Source of the DNA: Alentia gelatinosa
Taxonomy: Eukaryota > Annelida > Polychaeta > Phyllodocida > Polynoidae
NCBI GenBank assembly: GCA_950022655.1
Contig: OX465580.1
Coordinates: forward strand, 128,372,099-128,436,098
Length of the DNA: 64,000 nucleotides
Reading direction: 5' to 3'
A program made the position numbers and the translations under genes. The notes beneath the pieces are model-generated. The model saw only the letters and a list, made by a program, of their open reading frames with translations. It was not told the origin of the DNA and did no database searches. This document shows, one piece after another, positions 61,701 to 64,000 of the stretch (within the stretch, counting starts at the first letter, position 1; each line of letters opens with the position of its first letter).

Positions 61701-63128
61701 TATACCTACGACCATACACTCTATGGTTACACCACGCTAGAGGTGGTTGAATAACTTACTTTTACTACCAAAGGCTGATATTTACTACCCAAGGTTAATG
61801 TTTAGACCAATCTGATCCTCTCTTACAAAATTCATATGAAAAGTGCATAGTGTCAAGTTACTCGATAGGTTGGATCTAGCTTCGCGTTTGATGGTGGGTT
61901 AGCAAATAACGCTATTTATCGTTATTAAACTACATTTGAAGGTATATAGGAATAGGGAAACCAAGTTTCCCTCTATTCTCACTCTTTCGTTCGTGCTGCA
62001 TTTCCATACAAACATATAATGCAACTTTCCATTTTCCGACACAAATTTGGGAATTATACTTGCCCTTGAGTATTCCCCTAATCTATTCAGCTTTTTTGAA
62101 GGAAGTAGGTACATTGAATGTTTAGTTGAAGCTTGAAGAACCCTGCCACAAGTTTTGATAACCTTTGAAGCAGGTTTTTGTGTGTAGCTGATACCTAACA
62201 TCACTAACCATTGAGTGGGAACTGGGTCCTGGAAAACCTACACCTGTTTTTTCTCTGCTGTAGAGTATTTGCAGGAATCATATATTAATATTTTTGTATC
62301 AGAAGTCTGAAAGTAAATTCTACTTTATATAGAACTGAATCGAGAATCGCAAAGATACGCAATACTTCACGAGTTTGGATGCACTGCAATCGTCATCGAA
62401 GTGAAGCCGAGTGACGATTACGGCACATCCAAATGAGTGGAGTGTTGTGTATTGTACTATTCGAGTGCAGTTCTGGATTCATCTCACCCCGTTCACTGAC
62501 GTTGGATAGTATCTAAATATCAAATTACTTTGCAAGTCCAGTTCGTCAATAGCATATGACATCACCTCACTTTCAATCCGCCATGGCTATGGTGTAGTAT
62601 TGTCACTTTAACGGGGTGATCATTGAGTTCTTTTTTTCTAACGTTATTCCTTTGGCTAAACTTGTAACAGGGCTGAGATAATGAAATGTACCATTGATGG
62701 CAAAGACGGCCTAGAACTAATCCTGATTTGTTTCTGTATACCTACTTTTTCTACGGCAATTAATTGTTTTCATAATCCTTGAAAAAGTCCCCCAATAGTA
62801 CTATCCTGGGAACTCTACTGTTCATTAAAATCATCTTATTTATCCTGCAATGCATAAGGCTCATATGTGCCTGCTTTCTATCCATGCCAGCAGTAGTAAT
62901 TGACCAGAATTATAATTTTACACGATTGCGCGCTACCTAAGCTGCTAGATATAATGAAACAATTTGACATGTCAGTAGTTGGTAGGTAGATGCTATTAAA
63001 CAGATAATCACCAGGCTGCTGACTTTCTCGTGTTTTAGACAACAAGACGGGTCAAATACAAACACTGAGAGTTTTGAGATGACGACGAATGAGCGCAGCC
63101 TTAAGGACATCATGAGTGTGGCTAGAGA
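29549..63128 (+). CDS. Slo-family (BK/Slo3-like) K+ channel alpha subunit, 17 exons, 3' part outside window
   Basis: Gene model assembled from exons 29549-29875, 31436-31510, 34110-34171, 40649-40751, 41937-42048, 43753-43904, 45058-45228, 46227-46318 (or 49066-49157), 51399-51509, 51924-52029, 53183-53335, 54574-54723, 55334-55446, 57445-57603, 59107-59186, 61226-61346 and 63039-63128. All have AG/GT borders and the phases join without a frameshift, giving 2177 nt, about 726 residues. Order: extracellular N-terminus, S0, S1-S4, S5-pore-S6, RCK1 and the linker towards RCK2. Slo1 proteins usually run to about 1100-1200 residues, so RCK2 and the C-terminus must lie further right. Family knowledge: a plasma-membrane tetrameric K+ channel opened by voltage and cytosolic ligands. 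The filter TVGFGD resembles vertebrate Slo3 (KCNU1); the RCK1 Ca2+ residues resemble Slo1. I cannot say whether it is a Slo1 paralogue or an invertebrate Slo3 orthologue, so no symbol is given. Confidence 0.93.
29888..30179. mobile_element. family N MITE at the start of Slo intron 1
   Basis: Starts GACCTGTTTCAATAATTTCG only 12 bp after the exon 1 donor and ends CTACTGAAACAGGTCC; the inner GTTGCTTGCACTGTTGGTGC matches copy 1. Confidence 0.8.
30183..30480 (+). repeat. ~73-bp tandem repeat, four units, in Slo intron 1
   Basis: Each unit contains CCACCTAATACAAAGTGTCC (or a near match) and ATAGAAAACA; starts at about 30201, 30263, 30336 and 30409. The first interval is 62 bp, the others 73. Confidence 0.92.
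30966..31290. mobile_element. family I foldback element in intron 1
   Basis: Arms AAACGTCCTTACTGTGG and CCACAGTAAGGACGTTT, inner palindrome around CTGCCTGACGCCATAGGCGG, tail CTAGCAGCGGGCAGTATTTC and GGTATATAATAAT. It ends about 145 bp before exon 2. Confidence 0.75.
31436..31510 (+). CDS. Slo channel exon 2: S0-S1 linker
   Basis: 25 codons, phase 0 to 0, between CACAG (31435) and ATG|GTAAGC. The product begins [17 protein letters not shown] and ends TATGRVM, aligning with the Slo1 linker segment that starts VGWMTSVKDWAG and ends in TGRVL. Where Slo1 has Asp99, a Mg2+ ligand, this exon has Trp. The exon is small but the flanking residues leave little doubt. Confidence 0.88.
31776..32095 (+). 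repeat. dispersed family L, copy 2, in intron 2
   Basis: AGACCATATCGAGGTGTCCC to GGGAGCATAGTAACACT, collinear with the 20.6-kb copy. Preceded by a ~29-bp A-run. Confidence 0.7.
32657..33003. mobile_element. family H foldback element, copy in intron 2
   Basis: A palindrome (arms GAACGAGATGGTAATTTACG and GGTAAATTACCATAGAGTTC) followed by CAAGCATGGTTGGACGTTAT, GTACGGACCAGCGGTCC and GGCATGGGTATATAG. Confidence 0.8.
33330..33870. mobile_element. foldback family G, two partly overlapping inverted copies in intron 2
   Basis: The motif block AACATTAGGAACTCGTTCTC (CAACAGGCTT follows) occurs at about 33350 and again at about 33625, each with an AGCCTGG-type head and a GAACGAGGCGATAA-like arm. This reads as one copy inserted in or recombined with another. 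Confidence 0.65.
34110..34171 (+). CDS. Slo channel exon 3: S1
   Basis: 62 nt, phase 0 to 2, acceptor TTCTAG at 34109 and donor GA|GTGAGT. It encodes [20 protein letters not shown], matching Slo1 S1 (LSIGALVIYFIDSS). The split codon is completed by exon 4 to give Asp. Confidence 0.92.
34310..34561. mobile_element. foldback family F, copy in Slo intron 3
   Basis: Arms GATGAAAATAACTTGGTCTG and its inverted copy ending in CTAAGTTATTTTCATC; the head runs from TTATCTCACCCTG to GGGGTGAGATAA and includes CAAACGTTAAGCCTATGG. It starts about 140 bp after exon 3. Confidence 0.75.
34791..35515. mobile_element. TIR element (family O) plus an adjacent partial copy, in intron 3
   Basis: GAGCCCTGTTTTTTAGTCAC (34791) and GTGACTAAAAAACAGGGCCC (ending about 35306) are inverse ends. 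A second left end, CCAGGGCCCTGTTTTTCAGT, starts at 35342 and is followed by a partial body. Confidence 0.75.
35511..35678 (-). repeat. dispersed family L, truncated inverted copy, in intron 3
   Basis: Ends with GGGATACCTCAATAGGG, the inverse of the family L start, and covers only its first half. Confidence 0.65.
35690..35945. mobile_element. family I/H-type element in intron 3
   Basis: GTACAACACGTGCGTGGCAT, GGTATACTGTGTCTATACGT, then a palindrome with GGTAAAATTGACGGT and TGATCGTCGATTTTACC. Inverse relative of 47215-47485. Confidence 0.6.
36806..37230. mobile_element. two family D MITEs, head to head, in intron 3
   Basis: Copies at about 36806-37010 and 37008-37230 in opposite orientation. 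They make a ~420-bp near-palindrome sharing TTTCATAA..TAGGATCGTACAT ends. Confidence 0.8.
37231..38740. other. intron 3, no gene seen
   Basis: Very AT-rich at 37540-37740, pyrimidine-rich at 38400-38650. ORFs here reflect composition. Confidence 0.6.
38576..38617 (+). repeat. (CTATCT)n microsatellite
   Basis: CTATCT hexamers inside a longer pyrimidine-rich stretch (38400-38650). Confidence 0.95.
38742..39022. mobile_element. foldback family G, copy in intron 3
   Basis: Starts near CATGCAATAAGAAAGAAACT, has AACGAGGTGATAGCTGAGTG, the AGCCTGGGCAAGTTTATCTG head, CCTAACGTTAAGCTTATGG and ACTAGGCTGAGATGA. Confidence 0.7.
39535..39810 (+). mobile_element. foldback family A, copy in Slo intron 3
   Basis: Head CTACCCCTGATAAAAAACGC; tail arms TTTATGCCACTCATTTTGT and ACAAAATGCGTGGCATAAA; loop CACTCGTCTTCGACTCGTGA. 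Very close to the 46.9-kb copy, so recently active. Confidence 0.88.
40649..40751 (+). CDS. Slo channel exon 4: S1-S2 loop and S2
   Basis: 103 nt, phase 2 to 0, acceptor CTCCCAG at 40648 and donor CGG|GTAAGC. The product includes an extracellular loop with TCIPWLES and then S2 ([18 protein letters not shown]). The S2 Asp (Slo1 D153) and the Arg at the end of S2 (R167), both implicated in voltage sensing in Slo1, are present. Confidence 0.93.
41230..41606. mobile_element. family K foldback element, copy in intron 4
   Basis: TTATCTATGGTATACAGAGA, CAGATACCATAATCAAG and the terminal palindrome with GACAGGCGGTTCTGTAAACC and ACCACCTGTCCACAAA. Confidence 0.75.
41607..41775 (+). mobile_element. partial SINE copy in intron 4
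   Basis: Begins in a tRNA T-arm/B-box sequence (GGGTTCGAATCCC), continues with CCCCAGCAGTGGTAGATTTA and the shared body to GGGGTGAGATTTCTACC, then stops without the tail. It abuts the end of a foldback element at about 41606. Confidence 0.75.
41937..42048 (+). CDS. Slo channel exon 5: S3 and S3-S4 turn
   Basis: 112 nt, phase 0 to 1, acceptor TTTTCTAG at 41936 and donor CTTG|GTGCGT. The product starts [20 protein letters not shown], close to Slo1 ([20 protein letters not shown]), and ends at WLG before S4. The S3 Asp equivalent to D186 and the Asn equivalent to N172 (a Mg2+ ligand in Slo1) are kept. The following intron contains the large minisatellite. Confidence 0.94.
42414..43740. repeat. 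42/51-bp minisatellite in intron 5 of the Slo gene
   Basis: About 1.33 kb of tandem units in two lengths. The 51-bp form carries GCTGGCCTCCCTGACTTATA; the 42-bp form lacks the GGCCTCCCT stretch and reads GTTGCTGACTTATACTC. The long form dominates the left end, the short form the right, with roughly 30 units in all. Both lengths are multiples of three and several frames are stop-free, so long artefactual ORFs occur on both strands. Each unit carries CTGAC (branch-point-like) followed by an AG. The array stops 12 bp before exon 6. Confidence 0.95.
43753..43904 (+). CDS. Slo channel exon 6: S4-S5
   Basis: 152 nt, phase 1 to 0, acceptor CCATGGCAG at 43752 and donor CTG|GTCAGT. The product begins [19 protein letters not shown] and ends [10 protein letters not shown], nearly matching Slo1 S4-S5, with the arginines equivalent to R207, R210 and R213. 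Odd point: the upstream minisatellite ends only 12 bp before the exon, so the branch point and much of the pyrimidine tract fall inside a repeat unit. Confidence 0.95.
43926..44582. mobile_element. family K element with family L nested at 43962-44276, after exon 6
   Basis: K starts TTATCCATCGTATACAAAGT 21 bp after the exon 6 donor and resumes at CTCTATGGGGACTCAGTAAA. The inserted L copy runs from AGACCCTATTGAGGTATCCC to GGAGTTTGGTAACCT. Confidence 0.75.
45058..45228 (+). CDS. Slo channel exon 7: turret, pore helix, selectivity filter, S6
   Basis: 57 codons, phase 0 to 0, acceptor TTGCAG at 45057 and donor TTG|GTGAGT. It encodes [11 protein letters not shown], then the pore helix ([14 protein letters not shown]), the filter STVGFGDV and S6 ([11 protein letters not shown]). 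Slo1 has TVGYGD and the glycine hinge ILGG; here the filter Tyr is Phe and the second hinge Gly is Ala. GFGD is the filter of vertebrate Slo3. The Asp after the filter (D292 in Slo1) is retained. Confidence 0.96.
45464..45730 (+). mobile_element. dispersed family C, truncated copy in Slo intron 7
   Basis: Begins GACTGTGCTTGCACG, contains CTATTCACTGTGATATCGGG and GATATGTTTGGATC, and ends near AAGTTGGTCAC. Confidence 0.72.
46227..46318 (+). CDS. Slo channel alternative exon 8a: end of S6 and S6-RCK1 linker
   Basis: 92 nt, phase 0 to 2, acceptor TTCCAG at 46226 and donor GTCAG|GTAAGA. It starts [15 protein letters not shown], followed by [16 protein letters not shown], close to the Slo1 sequence that reads [20 protein letters not shown]. 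The gate residues A313, F315, A316, E321 and E324 match; the RKK motif (329-331) reads RER. Same length and phase as exon 8b; including both would shift the frame, so the two should be mutually exclusive. Confidence 0.93.
46918..47190 (+). mobile_element. foldback family A, copy between exons 8a and 8b
   Basis: Nearly identical to the 39.5-kb copy, with the same head, arms and loop. It interrupts the DNA that carries the decayed exon 8 copies. Confidence 0.88.
47215..47485. mobile_element. family I/H-type element between exons 8a and 8b
   Basis: GGTAAAATTGACAATAAGAT, TCTGATCGTCGATCCTACC, CAGACACAGTATACCTG and GCGCCACGTTTATATCCTAT, the inverse of the 35.7-kb element. Confidence 0.6.
48040..49015. 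repeat. ~10-bp CTGCTCAG minisatellite between exons 8a and 8b
   Basis: Degenerate tandem units close to AGAGCTGCTC fill 48040-48240 and 48545-49015. The gap (about 48240-48540) reads like an inserted element containing GATGCCTACAGGCAT-type short palindromes. The same motif occurs just after exon 8a (near 46346-46362), suggesting the whole interval derives from older copies. The array ends next to the pyrimidine tract of exon 8b. Confidence 0.9.
49066..49157 (+). CDS. Slo channel alternative exon 8b: second version of the S6-RCK1 linker
   Basis: 92 nt, phase 0 to 2, acceptor TGTTGCAG at 49065 and donor TTGCG|GTGAGT. It starts [15 protein letters not shown], followed by [16 protein letters not shown]. 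It is clearly paralogous to 8a but diverged. A316 of Slo1 is Thr, I323 is Lys and the RKK triplet is QDK, so charge near the inner pore mouth differs between isoforms. The open frame, matching phases and good splice sites argue that it is used, not a relic. It joins exon 9 exactly as 8a does. Confidence 0.9.
49158..50326. other. intron before exon 9, no gene seen
   Basis: AT-rich with an AT/TA dinucleotide patch at 49300-49360. One short ORF (49881-50102) is unrecognisable. Confidence 0.6.
50327..50630. mobile_element. foldback family F, copy in the intron before exon 9
   Basis: Head TTATCTCACCCCAGATATTT with CCATAGACTTAACATTGGAA, closing GGGTGAGATAAA, followed by a palindrome with arms TAGGGTCAGAGCTCGATCCC and GGGATACGAGCTCAGACCC and loop CGGCTTCGCCTTG. 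Confidence 0.8.
50831..51155. mobile_element. family D MITE with an upstream repeat block before exon 9
   Basis: The MITE spans about 50933-51155. The ~100 bp before it (CTAAGATTCTAAATCAAGAC to CTGCACAATTTCCCC) recurs at 54333, so it belongs to a larger duplicated block. Confidence 0.7.
51399..51509 (+). CDS. Slo channel exon 9: start of RCK1
   Basis: 111 nt, phase 2 to 2, acceptor TTTTTCAG at 51398 and donor GATAG|GTAAGT. The product begins [20 protein letters not shown] and continues [16 protein letters not shown]. It is the first beta-alpha-beta unit of the RCK1 Rossmann fold. D362 and D367 of Slo1 (Ca2+ site) and H365 are conserved; E374 (Mg2+ ligand) is Lys. Confidence 0.95.
51564..51899 (-). 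CDS. 111-codon antisense ORF inside Slo intron 9
   Basis: It fills most of the 414-bp intron between exons 9 and 10 and has protein-like composition ([20 protein letters not shown] and later [18 protein letters not shown]). No family is recognised and no flanking repeat is obvious. It may be a captured gene or transposon fragment, or chance. Confidence 0.22.
   Translation of the reverse strand: MMIEWLGFNVLQKDDEIQVKCDGERVNSLLREYVYIFDILYHTSIAILKEITSDKYSTDNFKSGCTTESTTLYLKHICEILQLLSIEIGSYKLLAVTMTAGHIIAMKIHST
51924..52029 (+). CDS. Slo channel exon 10: RCK1, continued
   Basis: 106 nt, phase 2 to 0, acceptor TACACAG at 51923 and donor AAG|GTAAGA. The product includes [20 protein letters not shown], near-identical to Slo1 ([18 protein letters not shown]) except that E399, a Mg2+ ligand, is Val. 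H394 is conserved. It ends RDLERVK. Confidence 0.95.
52480..52720. mobile_element. family I fragment in intron 10
   Basis: ACGTCTATGAAATACTACCC and GAACGGCCATCCGTACGG, matching the 14.1-kb and 58.5-kb copies. It directly precedes the family A copy at 52721. Confidence 0.6.
52721..53120 (+). mobile_element. foldback family A, copy with a 117-bp insertion, next to exon 11
   Basis: Head and tail as in the 39.5-kb copy. The right arm is split by an insertion at 52977-53093 flanked on both sides by AAACTCAT (52969-52976 and 53094-53101), an 8-bp target-site duplication. The element ends about 60 bp before exon 11. Confidence 0.82.
53183..53335 (+). CDS. Slo channel exon 11: RCK1 core
   Basis: 51 codons, phase 0 to 0, acceptor TGCGCAG at 53182 and donor AAG|GTGCGT. 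It encodes [20 protein letters not shown], then [20 protein letters not shown] and [11 protein letters not shown], the best-conserved part of Slo RCK1. A foldback element ends only about 60 bp upstream of the exon. Confidence 0.96.
53626..54231 (-). mobile_element. possible solo LTR, GC-rich, in intron 11
   Basis: On the minus strand it begins TGTAATAAATACTACCGG and ends CGTTGTGTACTACA, with AATAAAGATCCTC about 40 bp before the end, a layout like U3-R-U5. The U3-like part is dense in CCGGAGG/CCTCCGG. No matching target-site duplication was found, so this stays tentative. Confidence 0.3.
54283..54573 (+). repeat. duplicated exon 12 acceptor region around a copied block
   Basis: GGGTTTTAAATGATTGATTA and TTTTTACTGTTGTGCTCC occur at 54287-54333 and again at 54530-54572. 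The second ends in the real CCAG acceptor, the first in CTGC. Between them, 54333-54515 matches 50831-51020. Confidence 0.8.
54574..54723 (+). CDS. Slo channel exon 12: end of RCK1
   Basis: 50 codons, phase 0 to 0, acceptor GTGCTCCAG at 54573 and donor AAG|GTCAGC. The product has [20 protein letters not shown], then [18 protein letters not shown] and VMRSYKK. M513 and R514 of Slo1, which take part in the RCK1 Ca2+ site, are conserved. About 50 bp of the acceptor region is duplicated near 54283-54335. Confidence 0.95.
55334..55446 (+). CDS. Slo channel exon 13: after RCK1 core
   Basis: 113 nt, phase 0 to 2, acceptor TGTTCCAG at 55333 and donor GCCGA|GTAAGT. The product includes [19 protein letters not shown] and FPQAAE, matching Slo1 WQKYYLEGVSNEMYTEYLS and FPTVCE. 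The Glu equivalent to E535 (Ca2+ site) is present. Confidence 0.94.
55447..56773. other. intron 13 left part, no gene seen
   Basis: Contains the inverted ~100-bp repeat at 55905-56018. The remainder is unique AT-rich sequence. Confidence 0.6.
56774..57304. mobile_element. family J foldback element, copy in Slo intron 13
   Basis: Collinear with the 23.9-kb copy from ATACACAATAATG to GGTGGGTAATAAAT, same arms and loop, ending about 140 bp before exon 14. Confidence 0.82.
57445..57603 (+). CDS. Slo channel exon 14
   Basis: 159 nt, phase 2 to 2, acceptor TTGTTTCAG at 57444 and donor AAAAG|GTCAGC. The product includes [36 protein letters not shown] and EEEVKR, matching the Slo1 segment LCFVKLKLLMIAIEYKSA through GFFIASDAKEVKR. 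A foldback element starts about 60 bp after the donor. Confidence 0.94.
57664..57954 (-). mobile_element. foldback family A, inverted copy just after exon 14
   Basis: Same subfamily as the 15.0-kb and 61.4-kb copies in reverse orientation, ending with AATGTTAAGCCTATGGGATT and TAGGGGTTGGATAA. It starts about 60 bp downstream of the exon 14 donor. Confidence 0.85.
58081..58190. mobile_element. pogo/Tigger-like MITE, copy 1, in intron 14
   Basis: TACAGTAAAACCCTGCATAAG at the left; TGCTTATGCGGGGTTTCCAG and TTTTACTG at the right. CAGT(A/G)AAACCCCGC ends flanked by TA are typical of pogo/Tigger-type elements. Confidence 0.6.
58490..58812. mobile_element. family I element in intron 14
   Basis: GAAAACGTAGTTATTCAGTC and GTCACTACGTTTTCTTA arms, GATTCATAGCTCATTCACTA, ACCCCTAGCAGCCGGTATTA and TATTTCATAGACGTACGG. 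An A-rich stretch (about 58750-58772) splits a short duplication of CGGTATTATTTC. Confidence 0.7.
59107..59186 (+). CDS. Slo channel exon 15: Cys-rich start of RCK1-RCK2 linker
   Basis: 80 nt, phase 2 to 1, acceptor ACATTTCAG at 59106. The product [20 protein letters not shown] followed by CICTGN resembles Slo1 [20 protein letters not shown] followed by CGCK, with the four Cys and the His in register. Two donors are possible six bases apart: GTAAAG at 59187 and GTAAAT at 59193. Both leave phase 1 and differ by two residues. Confidence 0.87.
59226..59390. mobile_element. pogo/Tigger-like MITE, copy 2, in intron 15
   Basis: CAGTGAAACCCCGCTTCAGG to AAGCGGGGTTCTACTG. An inner GGAGGCATCATGCGGCGGTT and AAAGGGT stretch resembles the right end of the piggyBac-like MITE at 19.3 kb, so a fragment may be nested. 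Confidence 0.6.
59974..60566. mobile_element. family E TIR element, copy in Slo intron 15
   Basis: TAGTCCGAGAAACTTTGACT to CCTCTCGGACTA, collinear with the 6.7-kb copy over its whole length. Confidence 0.82.
60906..60936. repeat. perfect short hairpin in intron 15
   Basis: ATTCGCTATCACAA followed at once by TTGTGATAGCGAAT. Confidence 0.85.
61226..61346 (+). CDS. Slo channel exon 16: disordered linker
   Basis: 121 nt, phase 1 to 2, acceptor CATTGCAG at 61225 and donor TCACA|GTGAGT. The product is acidic and Ser/Thr-rich ([20 protein letters not shown], then [19 protein letters not shown]). The linker between the two RCK domains is poorly conserved in Slo channels, so support is the open frame, matching phases and splice sites more than similarity. 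Confidence 0.75.
61395..61697 (+). mobile_element. foldback family A, copy just after exon 16
   Basis: Head TTATCCTACCCCTAATATAA; tail with loop CACTCGGCTTCGCCTCATGA. It begins about 48 bp after the exon 16 donor. Confidence 0.87.
62335..62690. mobile_element. foldback family F-like copy in intron 16
   Basis: A palindrome around GAAGTGAAGCCGAGTGACG with arms near GAATCGAGAATCGCAAAGAT, followed by ATCTCACCCCGTTCACTGAC and a head-like stretch ending in GGGCTGAGATAATG. Confidence 0.6.
63039..63128 (+). CDS. Slo channel exon 17: disordered linker, last exon in window
   Basis: 90 nt, phase 2 to 2, acceptor GTGTTTTAG at 63038 and donor AGAGA|GTATGT. The product is [20 protein letters not shown] followed by [10 protein letters not shown]. 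It is accepted on phase compatibility, splice signals and coding-like composition; the sequence itself is not conserved. Confidence 0.65.
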
Positions 63129-63249
63129 GTATGTATCCTAACTTCATCATTAGTAGATCCTGAGAGATTTAGAATATGTTGCAAGTAACACTTCTGTCGC
63201 CAACCGATGCTACAAAAAAGCATTAGTAGATCCTCGTCAATTCACATTT

Positions 63250-63557
63250 TGTTATATACCCATGCCGTATATACTGTAAATACGCAACGTTTTGGCATAT
63301 GACATAAAAATAGTGTACGGACCACTGGTCCTTACACTAAAATACGGACCATCTAGACATACACATTTATTAAAATTTTGGTCGTTTTTCGGGTATATAG
63401 TAAATATATAGCGTCCAACCATGCTTGTACAAGTCACAGAACTCGATGATAATTTACCGTTTGTACGGGACTCTGCATAAATGCCTCGGTCCGTACAAAC
63501 CGTAAATTAGCATCTCGTTCTGTGACTTGTACAGCATGGTCAGGACGTTCTATATAA
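63250..63557. mobile_element. family H foldback element, inverted copy after exon 17
   Basis: Inverse of the 32.7-kb copy: ATACCCATGCCGTATATACT, GTACGGACCACTGGTCC, ATAACTACGAACG-type arms and CAGCATGGTCAGGACGTTCT. Confidence 0.8.
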
Positions 63558-64000
63558 GAACAGACCTCCAAATAGCAACATACACAATAATACCATGTTT
63601 TTGATCTGCATGGTCGTATTCTCCTCGTAGTAATACCCCAATGAATGCAAGGATATTGCGTAGTGTCAACTACAAGGGCAATACGACCATGCAGATCAAA
63701 ATCATGGTTATGTGGTATCTATCATCCAGCACACTAAATATAAGCTATCAAAGGAAATACAAGATCACCGCCGATATTCTCATGCACTATATTTTGTACG
63801 CTAGGGACTTTCCATATTCTACTGAGAAGTATTCTACTCAGTTGCGATATGTAGGCTCCATATGTTAAGTATAGACACTCTGATTCTTGATCTGAGATAT
63901 AGTTCATTTGGCTCGGTTCTGGGCGAATAATCTGACATTATTCGAAACTTTCACTTACCTACTTCCCTCATGAAAAGCTGTATTCAATTTGTACAGTTTT

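Overview
This is animal nuclear DNA, most likely from a mollusc and plausibly a bivalve. It is AT-rich and intron-rich, contains no bacterial-style operons, and is packed with short non-autonomous transposons. It also holds a tRNA-derived SINE whose 3' end runs into an AAACAAACAAAC tail of the kind common in mollusc genomes. The species call is an inference; the eukaryotic nature is certain.

The one clear gene lies on the + strand from 29549 to beyond the right edge. It encodes the first ~726 residues of a Slo-family (BK-type) large-conductance K+ channel, in 17 coding exons plus one alternative exon. All reading-frame phases join cleanly. Exons 1-2 give the N-terminus, S0 and the S0-S1 linker; 3-6 give S1-S5; 7 gives the pore and most of S6; 8 (two alternative copies) gives the end of S6 and the linker to the gating ring; 9-14 give RCK1 and the following segment; 15-17 give the start of the RCK1-RCK2 linker. 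RCK2, the calcium bowl and the C-terminus lie outside the window. The pore reads TVGFGD, as in vertebrate Slo3, instead of TVGYGD. The RCK1 Ca2+-site residues known from Slo1 are retained, but three of four Mg2+-site residues are changed.

Two intronic regions around this gene stand out. A 42/51-bp minisatellite fills the end of intron 5 up to 12 bp from the exon 6 acceptor, and its last unit appears to supply the branch point. The interval between alternative exons 8a and 8b holds a CTGCTCAG-type minisatellite and at least four decayed copies of the exon 8 acceptor with the start of that exon.

The first 29.5 kb has no confident host gene. It contains a decayed LINE reverse-transcriptase C-terminus, SINE copies, and many foldback/MITE-like families, often nested. 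The same families recur in the introns. Several otherwise different foldback families share a core close to CATAGGCTTAACATTGG, which suggests a modular superfamily. One terminal-inverted-repeat element carries an internal block of telomere-like TTAGGG repeats. Repeat boundaries were judged by eye and may be off by some tens of bases.
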